DNA from: Closterium sp. Naga37s-1
Lineage: Eukaryota > Streptophyta > Zygnematophyceae > Desmidiales > Closteriaceae
NCBI GenBank assembly: GCA_947471745.1
Contig: CANJKZ010000469.1
Location: forward strand, 62,001-126,000
Direction of reading: 5' to 3'
Length of the DNA stretch: 64,000 bases
This document shows, one piece after another, positions 1-11,800 of this stretch. How positions within the stretch are numbered: the stretch's first letter is position 1; every line of letters starts with the position of its first letter. A program made the position numbers and the translations under genes. The notes beneath the pieces were generated by a model. The model searched no databases. It was given only the letters and a program-made list of their open reading frames with translations, and was not told the origin of the DNA.

Positions 1-3000
1 GCTGCATGGAATGGCTGCATGGAATGGCTGCATGGAATGGCTGCAAGGAATGGCTGCAAGGAATGGCTGCAAGGAATGGCTGCATGGAATGGCTGCATGG
101 AATGGCTGCATGGAATGGCTGCAATGCTGCAAGGAATGGCTGCAAGGAATGGCTGCATGGAATGGCTGCATGGAATGGCTGCATGGAATGGCTGCATGGA
201 ATGGCTGCAATGGAATGGCTGCATGGAATGGCTGCATGGAATGGCTGCATGGAATGGCTGCAAGGAATGGCTGCATGGAATGGCTGCATGGAATGGCTGC
301 ATGGAATGGCTGCATGGAATGGCTGCATGGAATGGCTGCATGGAATGGCTGCATGGAATGGCTGCATGGAATGGCTGCAATGGAATGGCTGCATGGAATG
401 GCTGCATGGAATGGCTGCATGGAATGGCTGCATGGAATGGCTGCATGGAATGGCTGCAAGGAATGGCTGCATGGAATGGCTGCAATGGAATGGCTGCAAG
501 GAATGGCTGCATGGAATGGCTGCATGGAATGGCTGCAAGGAATGGCTGCATGGAATGGCTGCATGGAATGGCTGCATGGAATGGCTGCATGGAATGGCTG
601 CATGGAATGGCTGCATGGAATGGCTGCATGGAATGGCTGCATGGAATGGCTGCATGGAATGGCTGCATGGAATGGCTGCATGGAATGGCTGCATGGAATG
701 GCTGCATGGAATGGCTGCATGGAATGGCTGCATGGAATGGCTGCATGGAATGGCTGCATGGAATGGCTGCATGGAATGGCTGCATGGAATGGCTGCATGG
801 AATGGCTGCATGGAATGGCTGCATGGAATGGCTGCATGGAATGGCTGCAATGGAATGGCTGCATGGAATGGCTGCATGGAATGGCTGCATGGAATGGCTG
901 CATGGAATGGCTGCATGGAATGGCTGCATGGAATGGCTGCATGGAATGGCTGCATGGAATGGCTGCATGGAATGGCTGCAAGGAATGGCTGCATGGAATG
1001 GCTGCATGGAATGGCTGCATGGAATGGCTGCATGGAATGGCTGCATGGAATGGCTGCATGGAATGGCTGCATGGAATGGCTGCATGGAATGGCTGCATGG
1101 AATGGCTGCATGGAATGGCTGCATGGAATGGCTGCATGGAATGGCTGCATGGAATGGCTGCATGGAATGGCTGCATGGAATGGCTGCATGGAATGGCTGC
1201 ATGGAATGGCTGCAAGGAATGGCTGCATGGAATGGCTGCAAGGAATGGCTGCATGGAATGGCTGCATGGAATGGCTGCATGGAATGGCTGCAAGGAATGG
1301 CTGCAAGGAATGGCTGCATGGAATGGCTGCATGGAATGGCTGCAAGGAATGGCTGCATGGAATGGCTGCATGGAATGGCTGCAAGGAATGGCTGCATGGA
1401 ATGGCTGCATGGAATGGCTGCATGGAATGGCTGCATGGAATGGCTGCAAGGAATGGCTGCATGGAATGGCTGCAAGGAATGGCTGCAAGGAATGGCTGCA
1501 TGGAATGGCTGCATGGAATGGCTGCATGGAATGGCTGCATGGAATGGCTGCATGGAATGGCTGCATGGAATGGCTGCATGGAATGGCTGCATGGAATGGC
1601 TGCAATGGAATGGCTGCAAGGAATGGCTGCAAGGAATGGCTGCATGGAATGGCTGCATGGAATGGCTGCATGGAATGGCTGCAAGGAATGGCTGCAAGGA
1701 ATGGCTGCATGGAATGGCTGCATGGAATGGCTGCATGGAATGGCTGCATGGAATGGCTGCATGGAATGGCTGCATGGAATGGCTGCATGGAATGGCTGCA
1801 TGGAATGGCTGCATGGAATGGCTGCAAGGAATGGCTGCAAGGAATGGCTGCATGGAATGGCTGCATGGAATGGCTGCATGGAATGGCTGCATGGAATGGC
1901 TGCAATGGAATGGCTGCATGGAATGGCTGCATGGAATGGCTGCATGGAATGGCTGCAAGGAATGGCTGCATGGAATGGCTGCAAGGAATGGCTGCATGGA
2001 ATGGCTGCATGGAATGGCTGCATGGAATGGCTGCATGGAATGGCTGCATGGAATGGCTGCATGGAATGGCTGCATGGAATGGCTGCATGGAATGGCTGCA
2101 TGGAATGGCTGCATGGAATGGCTGCATGGAATGGCTGCATGGAATGGCTGCAAGGAATGGCTGCAAGGAATGGCTGCATGGAATGGCTGCATGGAATGGC
2201 TGCATGGAATGGCTGCAAGGAATGGCTGCAAGGAATGGCTGCAAGGAATGGCTGCATGGAATGGCTGCATGGAATGGCTGCATGGAATGGCTGCAAGGAA
2301 TGGCTGCAAGGAATGGCTGCATGGAATGGCTGCATGGAATGGCTGCATGGAATGGCTGCATGGAATGGCTGCATGGAATGGCTGCATGGAATGGCTGCAA
2401 GGAATGGCTGCAAGGAATGGCTGCAAGGAATGGCTGCATGGAATGGCTGCATGGAATGGCTGCATGGAATGGCTGCAAGGAATGGCTGCAAGGAATGGCT
2501 GCATGGAATGGCTGCATGGAATGGCTGCATGGAATGGCTGCATGGAATGGCTGCATGGAATGGCTGCATGGAATGGCTGCATGGAATGGCTGCATGGAAT
2601 GGCTGCATGGAATGGCTGCAAGGAATGGCTGCATGGAATGGCTGCATGGAATGGCTGCATGGAATGGCTGCATGGAATGGCTGCATGGAATGGCTGCATG
2701 GAATGGCTGCATGGAATGGCTGCATGGAATGGCTGCAAGGAATGGCTGCAAGGAATGGCTGCAAGGAATGGCTGCATGGAATGGCTGCATGGAATGGCTG
2801 CATGGAATGGCTGCAAGGAATGGCTGCAAGGAATGGCTGCATGGAATGGCTGCATGGAATGGCTGCATGGAATGGCTGCATGGAATGGCTGCATGGAATG
2901 GCTGCATGGAATGGCTGCATGGAATGGCTGCATGGAATGGCTGCATGGAATGGCTGCAAGGAATGGCTGCATGGAATGGCTGCATGGAATGGCTGCATGG

Positions 3001-3084
3001 AATGGCTGCAAGGAATGGCTGCATGGAATGGCTGCATGGAATGGCTGCATGGAATGGCTGCAAGGAATGGCTGCATGGAATGGC
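1..3084. repeat. 13-bp minisatellite array, about 237 copies
   Basis: The unit is GCTGCATGGAATG. Common variants are GCTGCAAGGAATG (T to A) and a 14-bp form with an extra A (GCTGCAATGGAATG), for example near 206, 378, 482, 847, 1602 and 1902. The array runs off the left edge. Because 13 is not a multiple of 3 and the unit has no stop in any phase, all three + frames stay open for about 1,030 codons and read the same 13-residue cycle; the - strand is open too. This is a repeat artefact and not a protein gene. The array begins 76 nt beyond the exon-2 splice donor of the TGD3-like gene on the - strand, so it is probably inside that gene's intron. On the transcribed strand each unit contains ATGCAG, a weak acceptor-like sequence. 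Confidence 0.97.
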
Positions 3085-3160
3085 ACATAGATAAAAGCAG
3101 TGACAGGTAAAGGCACGTTTGGACGCGTAGAGAGGGGCGGACAGGCGGTAGGAACCGCAC

Positions 3161-3862
3161 CTTGAGCGACGCGCCTCTGAGGATGTGCTTGCTGCCGAAC
3201 GACTTGTACACGTCCTTGAGCTCTATCAGCACGTCGTCGTCACTCGCCTCCTGCGCTGCCCTCTGCGCGCCAGCCTGACTCGCGCTCTGTGTAAGTCGAA
3301 AATGGGGTAGAAGGAATGGTGGAGCGAAGAGTGATCATTCTTGAGGCGCCTCAAAAGCTGGTTTTTGTCTGGCAGCTTGAATCGCGCTTGGATGGTGGGT
3401 GATAACAGACATGATGAGGCGAGGGGGACGGTCCGAGAACGGTGTGGCATTTTTTAGGGTGAGGCGGATGTACGCAGAGGGGGGATGAGAGCAGAAGGTA
3501 GAGGAGACGGAGGAAGGCAAGAAGGCAGGAAGTCAGGATGGCAGAGTTGATTTGCAAACCTTGAGAGATCCATTATCGCCAGATACGATAGCAACGGAAG
3601 GAAGCGTGGCCCTTGGATCATCTGCTGACGCGGCGGAGCACCGCACTGCACCGCAACACCGTCGTCTCGACGACCCCAACACCCCGACGTTTGTGTATTG
3701 AGACCGACATTGTTTTTCGCACGCGACGCTTAGTAACGCATGCTCGTTGTGTTTTCGAAGCGAGAGCGATTGTTGTTGCTTTCGGCGAGGGCAGCAGGCG
3801 ACGGAAGGAAGCGACGTCGTTCCACGGATCGCGACTCGCGAGAGGCAGGCACACGCGGTCAT
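3161..3862 (-). CDS. TGD3: TGD3-like chloroplast ABC transporter ATPase, 5' part (exons 1-2)
   Basis: Two exons are visible and the rest lies beyond the left edge. Exon 1 is 3862-3560 (ATG to AAG, then donor GTTTGC), 101 codons, rich in Ser/Ala/Arg/Cys and poor in acidic residues early on, as expected for a chloroplast transit peptide. Exon 2 is 3286-3161 (acceptor TTACACAG, donor GTGCGG), phase 0, 42 codons. It encodes VLIELKDVYKSFGSKHILRG, the N-terminal beta strands of an ABC ATPase just before Walker A, and matches the TGD3/ABCI13 pattern (DV.KSFG.KHIL.G). In plants TGD3 is the stromal ATPase of the TGD1-2-3 complex, which imports ER-derived lipid into plastids. Walker A, signature and Walker B are not in the window. 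Another MlaF/Ttg2A-like plastid ATPase cannot be excluded. Confidence 0.72.
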
Positions 3863-4525
3863 GGCACCGCGGAGAGAAACGACGATGGTCGCTAAAGAGG
3901 AGACGAGAGCTGATTAGACTCTCGCGAGAACAGCAATGGCTGAACGATAAACAGCACTAAAGAGCAACGATCCCCCGCGGTGAGAGGGGTGACAGTCTGG
4001 CTCGTTTATTGGCGAAAGTTGCGGGATGCGACGCAGTAAGCTCGCAGAGTGCTCAATTTCGCGCGAGACAGCACCTGGAGCTATACCCACTGCACGACCA
4101 TAGATTGTCCTGATAACAAGAAACTACACAAGATCACCTTTCGTCGCTGGCCTGGATTCTACTCGAGCACCGAGCCCTCGACTGCCATTCCCAAATGGGG
4201 TTGGCCTGTTGTGGTTGGCCTGTTGTGGTTTAGCGGGACACGAAGGCGGGAAAACAAGTGTGCAGGCGGAGGAGCCGCGTGACAAAATCTGGGCTGGATG
4301 TCATCGACGCTGACGTGTCAGAAGTGTTTCTTTTGATGCTACACAACTAAGCTCAATAACTGGGTAATAAATTTTATTAGCCTATATACAGGCCTATGAC
4401 TGCCCTACCTACCTACCTACCTACGTACTTTTAGGGCATGATTTAAAGCAAATCATGTCATCGCCTGAACATAGAGGACTAAACATAATGTCGCTAATGG
4501 GATTAAAAAAAATGTATACATACCA
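3863..4525. other. Intergenic: TGD3 upstream region and VPS13 3' flank
   Basis: This is 663 bp between the TGD3-like start codon and the VPS13 stop codon, both on the - strand. It should hold the VPS13 3' UTR and the TGD3 promoter. A short (CTAC)n run lies near 4408-4424. No convincing TATA box or further gene is seen. The short ORFs here look random. Confidence 0.6.
4371..4378 (-). terminator. Candidate poly(A) signal for VPS13
   Basis: The - strand reads AATAAAAT here, about 150 nt downstream of the VPS13 stop codon (4528-4526). It fits the canonical AATAAA signal, but the local sequence is AT-rich, so chance is possible. Confidence 0.35.
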
Positions 4526-5826
4526 TCAACGGCCAGAGACACGGTCAATGGCCTGGTGGCAGATTGCCTCGAGCGTTCCCATGATCTGAGACTGGTCTCT
4601 CGACGAACCAGTCTCACCACCTTCAGTCAGAGCCACCATTGTGCACAGCAATGCCGACACATCTTCCTCCCATTGCGAATCATCACCCCTCCGCACCCCT
4701 TGCAACGCTGTCGCTCCTAGCGTGGCCTGTTCAGCCCTATGTGCCTGTACGCGGGAATACGCAGCAAGTGCAAGGAATCTCACAGAAACCAGAGCCGAAG
4801 CAGGGTCTGCTCGACCGCCAGCTCTTGCACTCGCCACTTGGCAAGTCGTCAGTATAGCATCCAGATTCCGCCGCACCTCCTGCCGCTCCTCCCTATCCAA
4901 CTGAGCCACCCTTGCCGCCCCACCATTTGCATCCTCGCGATAATCATCCTCGTCACTGTCGCCCTGGTCCACTTGTGCTGCCTCCACATCCGCATCTTCC
5001 CATATCACACCCTGTTTCCCCAACTTGTCACCTCCCCCGAATCCTCCTGATTTGCCCCTGCGGAAGCTGCTTTTCTTAGCTCTGACCGGAGCTGGGCCGC
5101 TGTGAGTCTGGTCTACAGGAGACTTGCCCTTGTCAGCTGCAGCGCCTGCAGCACCTCTCCCACTGGTTTGCTTCCTCCACCGTGTCGCTCCCGTTGCCGC
5201 AGCAACTCCTCCCGCCACACTCACCCCGCGAGCAGATTCAGAAGCCTCTTCCTCCTCTTTCTCCTCCTTCTCCCCCTCCTCCTCCTGCTCTCTCTGCGCA
5301 GATAAATTCTTTGTGAGCGGGAACTGGCTGCCGGCAAAGACTCTCCCAGCCGTACGATCAGCGGCACCACCACCACTGCTGCTCCTGCCAACACCAGCAC
5401 CGGCTGCTCCTCCAGACCTCCCTGCTACCTTGCCGCCAACAGCACTCGCCTCAGAGACGTTCCCAGGGGATTGAGCAAGGCGGAGAGGGGAAGGGAGGGA
5501 GGGGGAGGGAGAGAGAACAGGAGACGAGCCAGCAGAGAGGGGGCGAGAGGAGGAGTGTGACGCATCATCAGCAGTGCTGGCAGCAACTGAATCACGGGAC
5601 CCGCGGTGGGGGGAGGTGGCAGAGGAGGAGGGGAGTGCGGCGCGGATGCGGGCTAAGTGTCGGTTGAGCTTAACTAAGAGCGCCATGTGGAGTTCGCGGG
5701 TGGTGGTCTTGATGACCTTGCGGGCGGGCATGCGCAGAGGGAGCTTCTTGCCTGCGATCACCACATCTGCATCGTACAGAATTATGCTCTCCAGCCGCCC
5801 CTCCATTCCCATCACTGAGGTTATGT
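4526..5826 (-). CDS. VPS13: VPS13 last exon: PH-like region and C-terminal tail
   Basis: The acceptor is CTGCAG at 5827-5832. The phase-1 end of the preceding exon (at 6211) joins to give Asp-Ile-Thr-Ser-Val-Met. The first 80 residues contain RLESIILYDADVVIAGKKL and a basic segment, consistent with the PH-like C-terminal domain of VPS13. The remainder is a Ser/Gly/Glu-rich low-complexity tail followed by a helical C-terminus. It ends in TGA at 4528-4526. The exon is 1,301 nt (433 codons with stop after the split codon). Confidence 0.75.
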
Positions 5827-8800
5827 CTGCAGCCCGAGTGGAGAAGGGGGAGGGGGAGACGAGAAATTTGATGGCGGATGGTTCCAATCCAGGTAAGCAA
5901 CGAAATGAAATGGAAAAGAAACAAAACAAGCGAAATAAACAAACAAACAGAACAGAACAGAACAGAACAGAACAGAACAGAACAGAACAGAACAGAACAG
6001 AACAGAACAGACGCAAAACACACGCATGGTGAGTGAAAAAAATCACTAGCATTTCTTGAACCTACCCCTGAGGGGGGATCTGCCAGAAAAAGATGTTGCG
6101 CTGGCAGAGCAAACGCACAACAGTGAAGAGCACCGCCTTGCGCTCTCTGAGACGCCTCAACACTATGAAAAAGAGACAAGCATTGTACATCCATCACAGC
6201 ATGGCCGTACCTTTAAGAGGGATCTGCCAGTAGAAGACGTTGCGCTGGCAGTCGTAGAAGATGAGGCGCGCAACGGTGAATAGCACCGCCATGCGCCCTG
6301 ACGTCTGCAGATGGTCCAACAGGTGCTCGTCACGGTACCGCCCAAAGTCCAGTATGGCCAGCACCAGCTTCAGCTCCACACTGTCCTCTGGCTCCAGCTG
6401 GGGGGGGAAGAGTTGGAGGGATGTAGGGAGTTGGGGGGGGTGGAAAGGGGTCAACAGGTGCTCGTTGTGGTAGCGCCCAAAATTCCAGGATGGCCAAGAC
6501 TAGCTTCAGCTCCACACTGTCCTCTGGCTCCAGCTGGAGGGGAGTTGGAGGGATGTAGGGATTAGATGGGAGTGGACAGGGTTGCAAGTGGTGCTCGCTG
6601 GGGTACCGCCTGAACTCCACAATGGCCACGACTAGCTTCAGATCCACACTAGCTTCTCTGGCTCCAGCTGCGGGGAGGGGGGAGGGGTGGCAGGGGGGTT
6701 GGGGAGTGGAAAGGAGTGTCTCTGTCTCCAGCTGGGGGGAAGGGGAAGGCAGAGGTTATGAGGATTCAGAGGTAAAGGAGGGAGTGAAGGAAGTAGAGCA
6801 GCAAAAATCATGGGTAACAAGAGAAGAAAAGGTGAATGACAAAAAAAAAACAAAAAACAAAAAAACAACAACAACAACAACACACACTCACATCCTCATT
6901 CACCACAGCCTCGACTCACCGAGATCGCATCATTTCGCCCAAAAGTGCTGGGCAGTCGAATCCGCGGCACACTCCGCCTTGTCACATCCCCCCCAATCGC
7001 CCTGATCCCCGTGCCGGCGCTCTCAGTCAGCGTCGACGCAAACCCCAGCAGCCCCGACAGCGGCTTGGTCACCAGCCCAACCACCCCTTTGCCCATGCCC
7101 TTGACTGCACCCACGGCCCCCTCCCTGCGTGCACCCTCCAGCGGCTGCAGCACCAGTCCTGTGACGGCCCCCACGAAGCCCAGCCCCACGTCCTGTGCTC
7201 CTCGCAGCACCTGCTGCGATGTTCCCTCCGGCCGCTGGCTGAACCTGAAGGGGGGGGGGGGGGTGGGGGGGTGGTTGTTTGCGGGAGGGGTTGGCGGTGG
7301 GCGAGAGGGGAGGGGGATTGGGTGGAGGGCTTGGGTTTGGCAGAAGAGACGTATTCATGTGTGTGCAGTAAAGGCGCCCTCGAGTTTTCCGAACTCTCTG
7401 CAAACACCTTCCATGAACTCTTTGCAAGAGGTCATCTTTGTTCATTACTAAATCTATCAGCGCGCCCGCCAGTGTACCTCTGAATGAAGGGGTCGCCAAA
7501 GGTGAGCTTGGCAAAGCCGGTGGCAAGGAGGCGACTCTAAAATGTACCTCTGGATGAAGGAGTCGTCGAAGGTGAGCTTGGCAAAGCCGGTGGCAAGGAG
7601 GCGACTCTAAAATGTACCTCTGGATGAAGGAGTCGTCGAAGGTGAGCTTGGCAAAGCCGGTGGCAAGGAGGCGACTCTAAAATGTACCTCTGGATGAAGG
7701 AGTCGTCGAAGGTGAGCTTGGCAAAGCCGGTGGCAAGGAGGCGACTCTAAAATGTACCTCTGGATGAAGGAGTCGTCGAAGGTGAGCTTCGCAAAGCCGG
7801 TGGCAAGGAGGCGACTCTAAAATGTACCTCTGGATGGAAGGAGTCGTCGAAGGTGAGCTTGGCAAAGCCGGTGGCAAGGAGGCGACTCTAAAATGTACCT
7901 CTGGATGAAGGAGTCGTCGAAGGTGAGCTTGGCAAAGCCGGTGGCAAGGAGGCGACTCTAAAATGTACCTCTGGATGAAGGAGTCGTCGAAGGTGAGCTT
8001 GGCAAAGCCGGTGGCAAGGAGGCGACTCTAAAATGTACCTCTGGATGAAGGAGTCATCGAAGGTGAGCTTGGCAAAGCCGGTGGCAAGGAGGCGACTCTA
8101 AAATGTACCTCTGGATGAAGGAGTCGTCGAAGGTGAGCTTGGCAAATCCGGAGCCGATGCCGCCAGCGAGGGAGCTGATGGAGTGAAGCACGCCGTACGA
8201 CGAGTGCTTCATCAGACTCACCGTGCCCTTCACTGCGCCATTCAGGAACTCCTCCGGCCTGCCAGCCAGTGGGGTGGTGGGGAGGAGGGGAATGGAACGA
8301 GGGGGACCAAGGGGGGGTTAAAGGGGAGAGGAGGACGGGGGAGAGAGGTTCAGGGGGGAGAGGGATAAGATCAGGGGCAGAGGGCGAATGTTTCGAAACC
8401 TCTGGACTTGAAGACAGACGCACTGTCCTTGAGCACCCTGTTGACGAAGCCCACTCAACTGGAAGGGTTTGGGAGGATACGACGGGGGACGGATGGGCTG
8501 TCCATGCAGAAAAACATGGGGGCCAGCACTACCAGAGGGGAGAATGGGACGAGAATGGGAGAGAGAAGAGATGTGATATGAAAGGTTCAAGAGGGCGAGA
8601 GGTAGGGCAGTCAGTCACTCACGTGGTGGCGGAGGCAGGCTCAACAAAGAAGTCCATGACTCCTGTGGCAAGGTTGTCCACCAGGGATAGCTGGGGAGGG
8701 TCGCATTCGGGGCACAGGGGTGGTGTATGGTGGACAGGGGTTCATTTGACACAGATAATATGGTGTTCGGATGAAAGAAGGCAGGGGGGACGGAAGAGTC

Positions 8801-11800
8801 AGAAAGCAGCGGAGATATGTGCAAGCAGCCAATGGAGGAAGGAAGCAGGGTGCAGGAGGAGCATACGGGGGCGCCGAGCAGCTCGACAGAGACGAGGATC
8901 TTGTGGAGCCCCTTAAAGGCGCCTCAAAAGTCGTATTGGGGCATGAATGAAAAGTAGGAGGGGCGTACCGGGGCGCCGAGCAGCTCAACGGAGCCGAGGA
9001 TCTTGTGGAGCCCCTGCAGCAGCTGCACACCGTAGTGGCGCAGCACGTACGTCTGCAGCGTGCTCTGATTCTGAAACGCATTGTCCAGCACCAGACTGGT
9101 GCGCATGAGGGGGGGAAGGGGCGCGGGGGGAAGGAAGGGGGGAGAAGCGGGGTTCAAGCAGCAGCTGCACCCCGTAGTGGCGCCGCACGTACGTCTGCAG
9201 CGTGCTCTGATTCTGAAACGCATTGTCCAGCACCAGACTGGCGCGCATGAGGGGGGGAAGGGGCGCGGGGGGAAGGAAGGGGGGAGAAGCGGGGTTCAAG
9301 CAGCAGCTGCACCCCGTAGTGGCGCAGCACGTACGTCTGCAGCGTGCTCTGATTCTGAAACGCATTGTCCAGCACCAGACTGGCACGCACGCACGGAGAG
9401 GGGGGTTTCGGGCGGGGAGGGGGAGAAGAGAGGGGTGTGGGAGGGGGAGGGGGAGACAGGGGGGGAAGGGGAGAGGAACGGGGTTCAAGACGGAGAGGGA
9501 TTCACAGAAGGCAGCATGTATGTCAGCAGCGTGGTCTGGTTCTGAAACGCGTTGTCCAGCACCAGAGTGGCCCACACGCAGGGGGGGGGGGGGGGGGGGG
9601 TTAACGGGACAGAGGGGTTCAAAGGGAATAGGATGAAGAGGAAGGGGGGATTTGACAGGGGTGGGGGGGCTTCCGGCTGAAGTGCCACCGGAGCTGCTCC
9701 CTCCCTGAGGACGGCAGCGCGGATTACACACCTGTTGAGTCTCAGCGGGGCTCGGGTGAGCGAGATGAGCGGGAACCCCGCAGAGGACGCGGTGGTCCGG
9801 AGGTGCCACTCGGAGCTGCTTCCGGAGGGCGGCGGTGCATCGCTCTTGATGGGGTTCATGACGAGCGTGACGTTGATGCGCATGGACTGCACCTGGAAGC
9901 GCTCAAAGTACCACCGCAGGCCCTGGTTCCCCGCCACCCAGCTGCTGCTGTTCACCAACGGCTCCAACGGCTCCGACTTAACTAAGTGCCGGCGGGATGT
10001 GGGGGACACCATGGTGGCGTCACGGGGCTGGAGAGGGGGAGAGGAGGAAAAAGGGGCAGGCCAGACAGAAAAGGGGCAGGCTAGATGAAAAACGGCCGGC
10101 CAGAGGAGGAAGTGGAGAAGGGAATGTGTTATCTGCTTGCAACAAGGTTTTTTTGGAGGGAATCAACGCAGGAAGAGATGGCAAGTAAGGGTGCAACGGG
10201 CGCAAGGCCATACGGCAGTGAGGTGAGAATGGCACTGAGGGCTACACCACAGAGGTCCACACTGACCAGGTAAGTCCTGGTGATGGGAGCGCCGGTCATA
10301 TCCTCCACCAAATCTTCGTCCGCCTCCTTCTTCTCCTCCTCCTCCTTCCCACCCCGCTTCTCCGCCTCCTGCCAGAGATCATCCATAGGCAGCTGCTGCA
10401 GGTACGCCACTGCAGTGTCCACGAAATCCTCCTCCAAAACCAGGTCGAACTCCTGAAGCTGGAAGAGGAAGCGGCGGTAGTAGACGATGGAGGGGTGCTG
10501 CAGCAGGCGCGTGAACTCCACTGACACGAACGCCTTCTCCTTCTCCTTGGGGTCCGTGCTCAGCATGCTCGCTAGCGATGCCTGGTTCGCCAGCTCCTTG
10601 CTCTGCTCCATGAACAGGGCTTCTGCGGGGAAGGCCTGGGAGGGAGAGAATAAGGGGCAATGCAAAGAGAAGAATTACAAGTCAGTGTGCCGGCCAGCGT
10701 GGATGCAAGCGTGAGAGAGTCAACATATTTCTTACAATCGCGAGAGGGAGATGGGGGGGGGGTGAAACTCAAGCATGTTGCAAGAAAGCACAGGGAGATC
10801 TGAGCCGAGGCTCTGACCTGGGTGCGCGAGAGCACAACAGGGTTGCGAGCCGTGAGCAGTTGATTGTCCACCTGCAGTTTGCCCACCTCCACCTTGCCCG
10901 CCACCTCCTTCACCTGCTCCCCATACATCGTGCGCCAGGCAGGGATGGGAGAAGGGAAGGGGGAGGGAGAGGGGAGAGGGGTGGGAATTGGGGAGGGAGT
11001 GTGGCGAGGGGTGGTGGGTGGGTATGAGCAGCTGGTTGTCCAACTGCTGCTTGCTCGCCACCTCTCACATGCCTAGCCAGCCCCTCCCGTTTCCCCCTCT
11101 CTACCCTCCCCTTTCCCCCTGTGCCTGTGCGGCTCACTGACTCCTCCCAGGAGCAGCAGATGTCTTCCAGCACCACGAGCATGATCTCTCTCACGTACCC
11201 ACCCTCCACCCAACCACCTCTCACATGTCTAGCCAGCTCTCTCCCTCTCCCCCACTCCCCCTTTCTCCCCCATTCCGCATGCGGCTCACCGACTCCTCCC
11301 AGGAGCAGCAGATGTCTTCCAGGAGCAGCAGCATGATCTCTCGGGGCAGGCGGTCCACTACGGACACGGTCATCCCGTGCAGGTTCAACTGGGGGCAGTT
11401 GGCACGTGTGGGGGGAGAGAGGGGGTGGGATGGGGAATGGGGTGGGATGGGGAATGGGGTGAGGGGAAAAGGCGAGGAATATTATGGACGGAGTCAGGCA
11501 GAAGGGGCGGTGGGAAGCGAGGCAAGAAGGTGAAGAAGTGTGGGGCAATGGGCAGGGATGGATGGAGCTTTTGCTGGTCCAACAGGGGAGAGGCTGGTGA
11601 GGAAGAGATTGGGGAGAAAGACGGCTTTGAACAGAGGCAAGGAATGAAAGAAGTGGTGTCCAAAAGCGGGATGAAATGAGGACAGGGACGCAGCGAGTAG
11701 ACCGACATAGAGTGTGAAAAGTTTCCATCTTACCGTAAAATTGACTCCCGTCTTCTCCTCTGCCTTCTTCCCATGGTCCACCATCCAGTGCACTCGAAGA

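Noticed and set aside
1-3084. Similarity of TGGAATGG to human satellite III, suggesting contamination
   Set aside because: The unit is 13 bp with GCTGCA in each copy, and it adjoins a plant-type TGD3 exon on the same molecule.
6-3110. Three overlapping ORFs of over 1,000 codons
   Set aside because: They are the same 13-bp repeat read in three phases; there is no start context, domain or codon signal.
3335-8940. Dispersed GAGGCGCCTCAAAA motif (near 3341 and 8917)
   Set aside because: Short self-complementary motif at too few sites, with no flanking similarity to support an element.
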